Of a DNA stretch of 64,000 nt, positions 9,612-18,141 are shown one piece after another. The translations under genes were made by a program, and so were the position numbers. The stretch's first letter is position 1. Each line of letters begins with the position of its first letter. The notes beneath the pieces are model-generated. The model was given only the letters and a program-made list of their open reading frames with translations, was not told the origin of the DNA and ran no database searches. The DNA lies in assembly GCF_019352895.1 (NCBI RefSeq), contig NZ_JAAAFX010000004.1:1108714-1172713 (forward strand), written 5' to 3'. Source of the stretch: Variovorax boronicumulans. Its GTDB lineage: Bacteria; Pseudomonadota; Gammaproteobacteria; Burkholderiales; Burkholderiaceae_C.

Positions 9612-10435
9612 CCTACACCGTTCTCGTTCAACTGACCGATCTCCACATCCGTGAACCGGGCCGCCTGGCCTACGGCCGGATCGACACCGCGCCCTACCTG
9701 AAGCGCGCGGTGCAGAGCGTGCTGCGCCTGCGCCAGGCGCCCGATGCGGTGGTGATCACCGGCGACCTCAGCGACTTCGGGCGCGCGGCCGAGTACGCGC
9801 ACATGGCCGAGCTGCTGGCGCCGCTGACCATGCCGGTCTACCTGATGCCCGGCAACCACGACGACCGCGACCAATTGCGCCGCAGCTTCCCCGGCCACAG
9901 CTACCTCGGTGCGATCGGCGAGTTCGTGCAGTACAGCGTGAAGGTCGGTGCGCTGCGCCTGCTCACGCTCGACACCTGCGTGCCCGGCCACAGCCACGGC
10001 ACGCTCGACGCCGAGCGCCTGGCCTGGCTCGAAGCGCAGCTCGCGGCCTGCAAGGGCGAGCCGGTGGTCATCGCGATGCACCATCCGCCCTTCCGCACGC
10101 TGATCGGCCACATGGACGACATCGGCCTGCTCGAGGGCCGGGCCGAGCTCGAAGCACTGGTGGCGCGCCATCCCAACGTCGAGCGCGTGATCTGCGGCCA
10201 CCTGCACCGCACGATCGACGTGCGCTTCGGCGGCACCATCGCCTCGACCTCGCCGGCACCGGGCCACCAGGTCACGCTCGATCTCGACCCGCAGGCGCCC
10301 TCCTCCTGGGGCCTCGAGCCGCCGGGCTTCCGCGTGCATGCGTGGGACGGCGAACGGCTGGTCACGCACCTGGCCGCATCGGGCGAATTTGAAGGTCCCT
10401 ACCCTTTCCATGAGAATGGGGCCTTGATCGACTGA
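9608..10435 (+). CDS. Metallophosphoesterase / phosphodiesterase (GpdQ/CpdA-like)
   Basis: This 275-residue calcineurin-type phosphoesterase has dinuclear-metal motifs in order: D11-x-H13 (LTDLHI), GDLSD, GNHDD, MHHPPF and GHLH. That set is characteristic of class III cyclic-nucleotide and glycerophosphodiester phosphodiesterases. There is no signal peptide, so it should act in the cytoplasm on a substrate brought in by the importer. The ATG overlaps the ATPase stop by 4 nt. The substrate (glycerophosphodiester, other phosphodiester or cyclic nucleotide) is inferred from context only. Confidence 0.88.
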   Translation: MTYTVLVQLTDLHIREPGRLAYGRIDTAPYLKRAVQSVLRLRQAPDAVVITGDLSDFGRAAEYAHMAELLAPLTMPVYLMPGNHDDRDQLRRSFPGHSYLGAIGEFVQYSVKVGALRLLTLDTCVPGHSHGTLDAERLAWLEAQLAACKGEPVVIAMHHPPFRTLIGHMDDIGLLEGRAELEALVARHPNVERVICGHLHRTIDVRFGGTIASTSPAPGHQVTLDLDPQAPSSWGLEPPGFRVHAWDGERLVTHLAASGEFEGPYPFHENGALID

Positions 10436-10527
10436 ACCCGGCGTCCCTCGCTGACGCCTTGCCGCACATCCCGTGTTGACAATAGAGGCTCACTGAACAA
10501 CAAAGAAGAGAAAGCCATCCGCCGCCC

Positions 10528-12192
10528 ATGAAACATCTGCTGAACCTGCTGGCAGCAGTCGCACTCCTCGTCTGGGGCACCCACCTGGTCCGTACGGGCG
10601 TGCTGCGCGTGTTCGGCGCCAACCTCCGTACCCTGCTCGCGCGCAGCATGCGCAACCGTTTCACGGCGGCACTGTCGGGCATCGGCGTGACGGCGCTGGT
10701 GCAGTCGAGCACGGCCACCTCGCTCATGACCTCGTCCTTCGTGGGCCAGGGCCTGATCGCGCTGCCGGCCGCGCTGGCCGTGATGCGCGGCGCCGACGTG
10801 GGCACGGCGCTGATGTCGGTGCTGTTCTCGACCGACCTCTCCTGGCTGTCACCGCTGTTTATCTTCACCGGCGTGGTCTTCTCCATCACCCGGCCCGCGA
10901 GCGCCGCCGGGCGCTTCGGCCGCATCCTGATCGGCCTGGGCCTGATGCTGCTGGCACTGCAACTGGTGGTGCAGGCCACTGGCCCGCTGTTCGACTCGCC
11001 GGCCATGCGTGCGATCCTGGTGTCGATCAGCAGCGACATCCTGCTCGAGATCACCATCGGCGCGGCGCTCGCCGTGGTGGCCTATTCGAGCCTGGCCGTG
11101 GTGCTGCTGGTGGCCGCGATGGCGACCTCGGCCGTGGTGCCGCTCGACGTGGCGCTGGGCCTGGTGCTGGGTGCCAACCTGGGCAGCGGCATCCTCGCGG
11201 TGCTGACCACCGCCAAGTCCGAGATGTCGGTGCGGCAGGTGACGGTCGGCAACCTGCTGTTCAAGCTGATGGGCGTGGCCGTCGCGGCGCCCTTCGTCGG
11301 GCTGTACCTGACGCACGTGCGGGCCTACGTGTCCGATGCGACGCAGCTGGTGGTGCTCTACCACCTGGCCTTCAACGTCGTGGTGAGCATCGGCTTCATC
11401 GGCCTGACCGACTGGGTGGCGCGGCTGGTGAAGAAGCTGCTGCCGGTGCCTCAGGAAGGCTCGACCACCGCGCGGCCGCAGCACCTGGACCCCTCGGCGC
11501 TGTCCACGCCCACGCTGGCCATCTCCAACGCGGCGCGCGAGGCGCTGCACCAGGCCGACATCGTCGAGACCATGCTGATCGGCATGCTCAACGTGATCCG
11601 CAACAACGACCTGCGGCTGGCCGACGAACTGCGCAAGCTCGACGACGTGGTGGACCGGCTCTACTCCGACATCAAGTACTACCTCACCAAGATCTCGCGC
11701 GAGGCGCTGGGCGAGGAAGAGAGCAAGCGCTGGACCGACATCATCAGCTTCACCATCAACATGGAGCAGGTGGGCGACATCATCGAGCGCGTGATCATCG
11801 ACATCGAGGACAAGAAGATCAAGCCGCAGCGCAACTTCTCCGAGGCCGGCATGGCCGAGATCGTCGAGCTGCACGAGCGCCTGGTGGCGAACCTGCGGCT
11901 GGGCATGAGCGTGTTCCTGAACGGCAACGTGCGCGATGCGCAGAAGCTGCTCGAAGAGAAGGCGCGCTTCCGCGACCTCGAGCGCGCCTACGCCAACACC
12001 CACCTGACCCGGCTCATGGACCGCACCACGCCGAGCATGGAGACCAGCTCGCTGCACATCGACCTGATCAGCGACCTGAAGCGCATCAATTCGCACATCT
12101 GCTCGATCGCCTACCCGATCCTCGACTCGGCCGGCGCGCTGGCACCCAACCGGTTGCGCGAGGCGCAGCTCACGCCGGTCAAGGAATCCTGA
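10528..12192 (+). CDS. Na/Pi-cotransporter family protein with C-terminal PhoU-like domain
   Basis: This 554-residue protein has an N-terminal NptA/PNaS-type membrane domain (residues 1-310) and a soluble PhoU-like helical domain (about 335-540). The first inverted-repeat signature is intact (VQSSTATSLM, Q59-S60-S61). The second is degenerate: AYSSLAVV around residues 185-192 lacks the glutamine usual in QSSSA. It may import or efflux phosphate. It follows the phosphoesterase gene by 92 bp with a possible -35 TTGACA at 10476-10481, so it may have its own promoter. The location next to a phosphodiesterase supports a phosphorus-related role. Confidence 0.85.
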   Translation: MKHLLNLLAAVALLVWGTHLVRTGVLRVFGANLRTLLARSMRNRFTAALSGIGVTALVQSSTATSLMTSSFVGQGLIALPAALAVMRGADVGTALMSVLFSTDLSWLSPLFIFTGVVFSITRPASAAGRFGRILIGLGLMLLALQLVVQATGPLFDSPAMRAILVSISSDILLEITIGAALAVVAYSSLAVVLLVAAMATSAVVPLDVALGLVLGANLGSGILAVLTTAKSEMSVRQVTVGNLLFKLMGVAVAAPFVGLYLTHVRAYVSDATQLVVLYHLAFNVVVSIGFIGLTDWVARLVKKLLPVPQEGSTTARPQHLDPSALSTPTLAISNAAREALHQADIVETMLIGMLNVIRNNDLRLADELRKLDDVVDRLYSDIKYYLTKISREALGEEESKRWTDIISFTINMEQVGDIIERVIIDIEDKKIKPQRNFSEAGMAEIVELHERLVANLRLGMSVFLNGNVRDAQKLLEEKARFRDLERAYANTHLTRLMDRTTPSMETSSLHIDLISDLKRINSHICSIAYPILDSAGALAPNRLREAQLTPVKES

Positions 12193-12199
12193 GAACGGA

Positions 12200-13201
12200 T
12201 CAGGCGGCGCGGGCCGCGGCCGCTTCCACGGCCTCGTCGGCCGGCCGGCGCGCATAGCGCTGCGCCAGCACCGCACACACCATCAGCTGCATCTGGTGGA
12301 ACAGCATCAGCGGCAGCACGATGGCGCCCACCGCGCCCGAGGCGAACAGCACGTGCGCCATCGGGATGCCGCTGGCCAGGCTCTTCTTGGAGCCGCAGAA
12401 CACGATCGTGACCTCGTCGGCCTTGTCGAAGCCCAGCTTGCGCGCGGTCCAGGTGGTGGCGAACAGCGCCAGCGCCAGCAGCACCGCGCAGACCACGAAC
12501 AGCCCGGCCAGCGCGCTCAGCGGCACTTGGCGCCACAGGCCTTCGATCACGGCCGCGCTGAAGGCGGTGTAGACCACCAGCAGGATCGAACCGCGGTCGA
12601 CGAAGCTCAGCACCGAGGCGCGCTGCTTGATCCAGGCGCCGATCCAGGGCCGCAGCAGGTGGCCGACGACGAAGGGCACCATGAGTTGCAGCAGGATGCG
12701 GCCGATGGCATCGAGCGAAGAAGACGCGGCGCCGCCCGAGACCACCAGCAGGTTCACCAGCAGCGGCGTGACGAACACGCCCAGCAGGGTCGAGGCCGAG
12801 GCGCTGCAGACCGCCGCCGGCACGTTGCCGCGCGCCAGCGAGGTGAAGGCGATGGCCGACTGCACCGTGGCCGGCAGCACGCACAGGTACAGCACGCCGG
12901 TGTAGAGCTCGGGCGTCACCAGCGGCTGCAGCACGGGCCGCAGCGCGAGCCCGAGCAGCGGGAACAGCACGAAGGTGCTGAGGAACACCAGCAGGTGCAA
13001 CCGCCAGTGGCCCACGCCGGCCACGATGGCCTCGCGCGGCAGCTTGGCGCCATGCAGGAAGAACAGCAGGCCGATGGCCACCGTCGTGAGGCCCTCGAAG
13101 AAGTGCGCCGTGCGGCCGGCAGCGGGCAGCAGCGAAGCGAGCGCCACGGTCGTGACCAGGGCGAGGGTGAAGTTGTCGGGGAGGAAGCGTGATCGGGCCA
13201 T
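12200..13201 (-). CDS. Bile acid:sodium symporter family (SBF-like) transporter
   Basis: This 333-residue membrane protein has about nine or ten hydrophobic segments and the family features LLFFLHGAKLPREAI, CVLPATVQSAIAFTSLARGN and FCGSKKSLASGIPMAHVLF. These match the BASS-like group of predicted secondary transporters. The substrate is unknown. It is divergent from the LysR gene at 13271, which probably regulates it, and is tail-to-tail with the Na/Pi gene, with only 7 bp between stops. Confidence 0.88.
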   Translation of the reverse strand: MARSRFLPDNFTLALVTTVALASLLPAAGRTAHFFEGLTTVAIGLLFFLHGAKLPREAIVAGVGHWRLHLLVFLSTFVLFPLLGLALRPVLQPLVTPELYTGVLYLCVLPATVQSAIAFTSLARGNVPAAVCSASASTLLGVFVTPLLVNLLVVSGGAASSSLDAIGRILLQLMVPFVVGHLLRPWIGAWIKQRASVLSFVDRGSILLVVYTAFSAAVIEGLWRQVPLSALAGLFVVCAVLLALALFATTWTARKLGFDKADEVTIVFCGSKKSLASGIPMAHVLFASGAVGAIVLPLMLFHQMQLMVCAVLAQRYARRPADEAVEAAAARAA

Positions 13202-13231
13202 GGCGCGATTGGGCCCGGGTTCGGCTCAAAT

Positions 13232-13267
13232 GAGAAATGGATTTATCTGATGGATATATGATTTCTC
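13232..13267. promoter_or_regulatory. Inverted repeat between divergent BASS and LysR genes
   Basis: GAGAAAT (13232-13238) and ATTTCTC (13261-13267) are perfect complements around an AT-rich 22-bp spacer. The spacer holds a TATAT stretch, and ATGGAT occurs twice 13 bp apart (13237 and 13250). It occupies most of the 69-bp gap, as expected for a LysR operator overlapping divergent promoters. Confidence 0.45.
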
Positions 13268-13270
13268 CTC

Positions 13271-14176
13271 ATGAACATCAGCCTGCGCCAGCTCCGCGTG
13301 TTCCTGGCGGTGGCCGAGGAGCGCAATTTCAGCCGTGCCGGCGATGCGATCGCGCTCACCCAGCCCGCGGTGAGCCGCTCGATCCTCGAACTCGAAACGC
13401 AGCTGGGCCTGAAGCTGCTCGACCGCACCACGCGCGAGGTGGTGCTGACCGAGGCCGGCCAGTCGCTGGCCGCGCGCCTGGGCCGGGTGCTCGACGAGCT
13501 CGACCAGACCCTGCTCGACGTGCAGGGCATGGCCCATGCGCGACGCGGCAAGGTGCGCGTGGCCAGCAGCCCCACGCTGTCGGCCCAGCTCATGCCGGCC
13601 TGCATCGCGGCCTGCGCACGCCAGGAGCCCGAGATCCAGCTGGTGCTGCTCGACCGCATCCAGCAGGACGTGCTCGACAGCGTGCGCAGCGGCGAGGTCG
13701 ACTTCGGCGTGGTGATCGAGCCCTCGGCGGCCGAGGACCTGCAGACCGAGACCATCCTCGACGACCCCTTCGTGCTGGTGGTGCCACGCGGCCATGCGCT
13801 GGCGGGGCACCGCAGCGTGCGCTGGTCGATGCTGCGCGGCCACGCGCTGGTGCTGCTCGACCATGCCTCGGGCAGCCGCCGTCTGATCGACGAGGCGCTG
13901 CTCGCGCATGGCGTGCAGGCCGAGGTGGCGCAGCAGCTGGGCCACCCGACCACGGTGTTCCGCATGGTCGAGGCCGGCATCGGCATCAGCGTGATGCCCG
14001 CGCTGGCCGTGCCGCCGCAGGGGCTGGGCGCGCTGGTCGCATTGCCGCTGACGCCGCGGGTGCAGCGCCAGGTGATGCTGGTGCACCGGCGCAACCGCGC
14101 GCCCTCGCCGCTGGCGCAGCGGGTGTGGCGGCTGGTGCGCGAGATCGCGCGGCAGGATACGGCGGCTACAGCGTGA
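13271..14176 (+). CDS. LysR-family transcriptional regulator
   Basis: This 301-residue LTTR has an N-terminal winged helix (LRQLRVFLAVAEERNFSRAG and LTQPAVSRSILELE) and a C-terminal effector-binding domain (residues 90-295). It is divergent from the BASS transporter gene, the usual target arrangement. Its last 11 bases overlap the 3' end of the convergent quinone oxidoreductase gene. Confidence 0.92.
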   Translation: MNISLRQLRVFLAVAEERNFSRAGDAIALTQPAVSRSILELETQLGLKLLDRTTREVVLTEAGQSLAARLGRVLDELDQTLLDVQGMAHARRGKVRVASSPTLSAQLMPACIAACARQEPEIQLVLLDRIQQDVLDSVRSGEVDFGVVIEPSAAEDLQTETILDDPFVLVVPRGHALAGHRSVRWSMLRGHALVLLDHASGSRRLIDEALLAHGVQAEVAQQLGHPTTVFRMVEAGIGISVMPALAVPPQGLGALVALPLTPRVQRQVMLVHRRNRAPSPLAQRVWRLVREIARQDTAATA

Positions 14177-15152
14177 GGATGGTGCAGCCGGTGGTCTTGC
14201 GTGCCTCGAGGTCGCGGTGTGCCTGCTGCACGTCTTCCAGCGCGTAGCGCTGGGCGATCGGGATCTTCACCGCGCCGCTCTGCACCACCGCGAACAGGTC
14301 GTCGGCCATGGCCTGGGTGGCCTCGCGCGAGGACATGTGGGTGAACAACGTGGGCCGCGTGACGTAGAGCGAGCCCTTGGAGGCCAGCGTGCCCAGGTTG
14401 ATCGGCGGCACCGGGCCCGAACCGTTGCCGAACACCGCCAGCAGGCCGAAGGGCCGCAGGCAGTCGAGCGAGCCTTCGTAGGTGTCCTTTCCCACCGAGT
14501 CGTAGACCACCTTCACGCCCTTGCCGCCGGTGATCTCCTTCACCCGCGCCGCAAAGTTCTCGGTGCTGTAGTTGATCGCGTGCGCCGCGCCGTGTTCGAG
14601 CGCGAGCTGGCACTTGGCATCGCTGCCGGCCGTGCCGATCAGCTGCAGGCCCAGCGCCTTGGCCCATTGGCAGGCGATCAGGCCCACGCCGCCCGCGGCC
14701 GCATGGAACAGGACGAAATCGCCGGGCTGCAGGCCTTCGGCCGGCAGCGTCTTCTTCAGCAGGTACTGCGTGGTCAGGCCCTTGAGCATCATGGCCGCGC
14801 CGGTCTCGAAGGAGATCGCGTCGGGCAGCCGGCAGACGTTCTTGGCGGGCAGCACGCGCAGCTCGCAGTACGCGCCCGGTGGCGGGCTGGCGTAGGCAGC
14901 GCGATCGCCGACCTGGAGGTGCGTCACGCCCGCGCCCACCGCCTCGACGATGCCGGAGGCTTCCATGCCCAGCTGCAGCGGCATCGCGAAGGGGTACAGG
15001 CCGCTGCGCTGGTAGGTGTCGATGAAGTTCAGGCCCACGGCCTGGTGGCGGATGCGGATCTCACCGGGGCCGGGCTCGCCGACGTCGACCTCGACGATCT
15101 TCAATTCTTCGGGACCGCCATGGCGGTCGATACGGACGGCTTTGCTCAACAT
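14166..15152 (-). CDS. NADPH:quinone oxidoreductase (zeta-crystallin-like MDR)
   Basis: This 327- to 328-residue medium-chain reductase lacks the zinc ligands of alcohol dehydrogenases. The N-terminal GroES-like domain includes GLNFIDTYQRSGLYP, and the Rossmann nucleotide-binding motif AAAGGVGLIACQWAK lies near residue 150. It is expected to reduce quinones with NADPH. ATG 15152 (MLSKAVRIDRHGG) is chosen over a start 36 bases upstream because family homology begins there. Confidence 0.9.
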   Translation of the reverse strand: MLSKAVRIDRHGGPEELKIVEVDVGEPGPGEIRIRHQAVGLNFIDTYQRSGLYPFAMPLQLGMEASGIVEAVGAGVTHLQVGDRAAYASPPPGAYCELRVLPAKNVCRLPDAISFETGAAMMLKGLTTQYLLKKTLPAEGLQPGDFVLFHAAAGGVGLIACQWAKALGLQLIGTAGSDAKCQLALEHGAAHAINYSTENFAARVKEITGGKGVKVVYDSVGKDTYEGSLDCLRPFGLLAVFGNGSGPVPPINLGTLASKGSLYVTRPTLFTHMSSREATQAMADDLFAVVQSGAVKIPIAQRYALEDVQQAHRDLEARKTTGCTILTL

Positions 15153-15233
15153 CGTTGCTATCTCCACACGCAGAAAAGAGAGGCGCATCGTGCCACGTTT
15201 GGCCTGGCCCCGAGGGCGCAGGACATTGCCCTG

Positions 15234-16124
15234 TCAGGCCGGTGGCGGCTCTGGCGCGAACTCGATGCGGTAGCCCCTGCGCTCGAACATCTGCAGGATC
15301 TCGCGCTCGCCGTACCAGTGGTCGAGCTGCGACAGCGGAATCTGCGAGCGCAGCGTGAGCGGCGCCAGCGACACCAGCTGGCGCACCCGCGCATGGTGGC
15401 CGAACAGCCGCATCGGGTCGTAGCCATGGTGCAGTTGCGGCCCTGCATGCTCGATGGCGAAGTCGCGCGCCAGCGCCAGCGGCGCGAAGCGCAGGCCGAC
15501 GGCCTCGAGCGCAGGGCGCAGCACGCCGCTGAGCTGCACGTCTTCCAGCAGCGCGTTGTGATGCCAGTGCATCCGAAGCGGGTCACCCCCCACCGCATCG
15601 GGCGGCGGGATCTCCACGCGGATCTGCGGATGGTCGACCAGCGCCTGCATGAAGCGCCGGCTGCGCAGGCTGAAGCCGCCGTTCTGGACCGGCGTGACGG
15701 CGAGCTCGGGCTGCTGCAGTTCCCGCACCCAGTCGAAGGAGGTGCGCCAGACCGTGCCCTCGGGCCCGTCGATGCGCGCGAGGTGGATCGGCGCGCCGAT
15801 GTAGTCGCAGTCCAGGAAATCGTCGCGCCACTGGGCGGCATCGACGACCCAGCCGTCGTCCTGCACCACCAGCGCGAACTCGCTCTGCACCACGCGCCAG
15901 AGCGCGAACATCATGAACCAGCTGTACTCGTGGTAGTTCAGCGGGGCGATCGCCAGGTGCACGATGCCGGGCGCCAGGTCGGGCGGCGCCTGCGGGCAGC
16001 ACAGCAGGGCCCGCGCGCCCGGCATCTGCTGCAGGCTCCACTGCAGCGCCAGCGCGGCGCCGCGCGCGTCGGGCAGCCCGGTGACCGACACCAGGGTGAT
16101 CTGCCGGAACGCCTGCCCGCTCAT
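15234..16124 (-). CDS. DUF5672 domain-containing protein (possible glycosyltransferase-like)
   Basis: This protein of about 296 residues has the DUF5672 hallmark segments EFALVVQDDGWVVDAAQWRD, DYIGAPIHLARID and NGGFSLRSRRFMQAL. The VQDDG and NGGFSLRS motifs resemble a GT-A glycosyltransferase metal/donor site, but its biochemical activity is not established to my knowledge. There is no signal peptide or membrane segment. It lies 17 bp downstream of the SDR gene on the same strand and probably shares its transcript. Confidence 0.75.
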   Translation of the reverse strand: MSGQAFRQITLVSVTGLPDARGAALALQWSLQQMPGARALLCCPQAPPDLAPGIVHLAIAPLNYHEYSWFMMFALWRVVQSEFALVVQDDGWVVDAAQWRDDFLDCDYIGAPIHLARIDGPEGTVWRTSFDWVRELQQPELAVTPVQNGGFSLRSRRFMQALVDHPQIRVEIPPPDAVGGDPLRMHWHHNALLEDVQLSGVLRPALEAVGLRFAPLALARDFAIEHAGPQLHHGYDPMRLFGHHARVRQLVSLAPLTLRSQIPLSQLDHWYGEREILQMFERRGYRIEFAPEPPPA

Positions 16125-16141
16125 GCGCGCCTTCGTCGGGC

Positions 16142-16939
16142 CTAGTAGGTGCCCGGGTACGCGCCGCCGTCGGTCAGCACGTTCTGGCCCGTGATGTAGC
16201 CGGCCTGCAGGCTGCAAAGGAAAGCGCAGACGGCACCGAACTCCTCGGCGGTGCCGAAACGGCCGGCGGGAATGTTCTTCTGGCGCGCCGCGCGCAGCAC
16301 CTCGACGTCCTGGCCGGTCTTCTTCGCCGCGCCAGCCATGGTGCCCTTGAGACGGTCGGTGTCGAAGGCGCCCGGCAGCAGGTTGTTGATCGTCACGCCC
16401 TTGGCCGCGATCGGCGTGCGCGCCACGCCCGCCACGAAGCCGGTCAGGCCGCTGCGCGCGCCGTTGGACAGGCCCAGGATGTCGATCGGCGCCTTCACCG
16501 AACTCGAGGTGATGTTGACGATGCGGCCGTAGCCGCGTGCGGCCATGCCGTCGACCGTGGCCTTGATGAGTTCGATCGGCGTGAGCATGTTGGCGTCGAC
16601 CGCCTTGATCCAGGCTTCGCGGTCCCAGTCGCGGAAATCGCCGGGCGGCGGGCCGCCGGCGTTGGTCACGACGATGTCGTAGTCCGCATGCGCGGCAAAA
16701 GCCGCGGCGCGGCCTTCGGGCGTCGTGATGTCGGCCGCCACGGCCTTGACGAAGGGCTTGTTCGCCACGCCCGCAGCCAGGGCTTCGAGCTGCGCCGCCG
16801 CGGCGTTCAGCACTTCGGCGCCACGCGCCACCACCACCACGTTCACGCCTTCGCGCACCAGGGCTTCGGCACAGCCCAGGCCCAGCCCCTTGCTCGCGCC
16901 GCACACCAGGGCCGTCCTGCCTGCAATTCCGAGGTCCAT
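16142..16939 (-). CDS. SDR-family protein with altered catalytic YxxxK
   Basis: This 265-residue Rossmann protein has a TALVCGASKGLGLG cofactor loop (residues 9-21), NAG at 93-95, and NITSSS at 142-147. At the position of the catalytic YxxxK it reads SNGAR (158-162), so the active Tyr is Ser and the Lys is Arg. The C-terminal LTDGGAYPG is typical of 3-oxoacyl-ACP-reductase-like SDRs. The SNxxR variant occurs in a known subgroup whose activity is unclear. An NAD(P)-binding role is likely, but classical dehydrogenase chemistry is doubtful. Confidence 0.88.
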   Translation of the reverse strand: MDLGIAGRTALVCGASKGLGLGCAEALVREGVNVVVVARGAEVLNAAAAQLEALAAGVANKPFVKAVAADITTPEGRAAAFAAHADYDIVVTNAGGPPPGDFRDWDREAWIKAVDANMLTPIELIKATVDGMAARGYGRIVNITSSSVKAPIDILGLSNGARSGLTGFVAGVARTPIAAKGVTINNLLPGAFDTDRLKGTMAGAAKKTGQDVEVLRAARQKNIPAGRFGTAEEFGAVCAFLCSLQAGYITGQNVLTDGGAYPGTY

Positions 16940-16957
16940 TCAAATTCTCCTGCGGGC

Positions 16958-17878
16958 TCAGCGCCCGCTACGCGTAAAGACAAAAATTCCGGTAATGACC
17001 AGCACGGTGCCGGCCGCAATCCAGACGGTGAAAGGTTCGCCGAGCAGCACCACGCCCATGAGAATAGTCGAGAGCGGCCCGACCATGCCGGTCTGCGCCG
17101 CCATGGCCGCACCGATGCGCTCGATCGCCATCATCACGGCCAGCACCGGCACCGCCGTGCACAGCGTCGCATTGAGCACCGACAGCCAGATCACCTCGGG
17201 CGCCACGTTCAGCGCCACGTCGATCGGCCGCAGCAGCAGGAACTGCGCGATGCACAACACGCAGGCCACGCTGGTCGCCAGCCCGACCAGCCGCAGCGAG
17301 CCCAGGCGCTTGACGAACTCGCCGCTCGCCACGAGGTAGACCGCATAGCTCACCGCACTCAGGAAGACCAGCAGCGTGCCCCAGGCCGCGGTGCTGCTCT
17401 GACCCAGCTGCACCTCGTGGCCGAACACCAGCAGCACGCCCGCGTAGCTGATCGCCATGCCGATCAGTTGCTGGCGCACGATGCGGCGGCGGTAGACGAT
17501 CCAGCCGAACAGCAGCACCAGCGTGGGGTTGAGGTACAGGATCAGCCGCTCCAGGCTGGCCGTGATGTAGGCCAGCCCGGCGAAGTCGAGGAAGCTCGAC
17601 AGGTAATAGCCCGAGAAGCCCAGCCCGATCACCCCCAGCCAGTCGCGCAAGGTCAACGCCGCCTTGCCCCGCCCCGCCCACCACGCCATCGCCAGGAACA
17701 GCGGCAACGCGAACAGCATGCGCAGCATGATCAGCGTGACCGCGTCCACGTTGTGGCGGTAGGCCAGCTTCACGATGATCGCCTTGCCGCTGAACGCGAT
17801 GGCGCCGAAGGTGGCGAGGATCAGGCCGGTGCGGATCGATTTGGGGGCCGTGGCCGAGGGAGCAGTAGATGAGGTCAA
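16958..17878 (-). CDS. EamA/DMT-superfamily transporter
   Basis: This 306-residue inner-membrane protein has ten predicted hydrophobic segments arranged as two EamA repeats (first near residues 18-145, second about 165-300). Such proteins usually export amino acids or metabolites. The substrate is unknown. The gene is followed by the SDR gene with a gap of only 18 bp. Upstream lies a repeat-rich region. Confidence 0.88.
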   Translation of the reverse strand: MTSSTAPSATAPKSIRTGLILATFGAIAFSGKAIIVKLAYRHNVDAVTLIMLRMLFALPLFLAMAWWAGRGKAALTLRDWLGVIGLGFSGYYLSSFLDFAGLAYITASLERLILYLNPTLVLLFGWIVYRRRIVRQQLIGMAISYAGVLLVFGHEVQLGQSSTAAWGTLLVFLSAVSYAVYLVASGEFVKRLGSLRLVGLATSVACVLCIAQFLLLRPIDVALNVAPEVIWLSVLNATLCTAVPVLAVMMAIERIGAAMAAQTGMVGPLSTILMGVVLLGEPFTVWIAAGTVLVITGIFVFTRSGR

Positions 17879-17886
17879 GTTTTCTT

Positions 17887-18140
17887 ATTCCAGAGACACC
17901 GCGGATCCGGCGCTGCCGGACTGCTGGCGTCGCCCCAAAGGGCACACAGCGCCAATTCTCTCTCTCGCGCGCACTCTCTTAGTTCCAGGGACACCGCGGA
18001 ACCGGCTTTGCCGGGCCGCCGGTGTCGCCCCCGGAAGGGGGAAGAGCGACGCGACACGAAGTGCGCGAGCTCCTCGGGGGAGAGCCAATGCGGCCCCTTG
18101 AGGGGAGACGGCGACACGCAGTGCGCCGTTTCGGGGTGGT
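17887..18140 (+). repeat. Dispersed intergenic repeat, copy A (two tandem partial units)
   Basis: Two related units begin at about 17888 and 17983 with TTCCAG(A/G)GACACCGCGGA. The second continues into CCGGCTTTGCCGGGCCGCCGG. The reverse complement of this core (GCCCGGCAAAGCCGGTTCC) recurs at about 24037 and twice at about 30749 and 30832. The region fills the whole gap between the DMT and gamma-glutamyltransferase genes. It contains no convincing gene. Confidence 0.75.
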
Positions 18141-18141
18141 C

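Noticed and set aside
17887..18140. A short coding gene within repeat copy A
   Set aside because: Open frames cross repeat units without codon bias, start site or homology, so it is treated as non-coding repeat.
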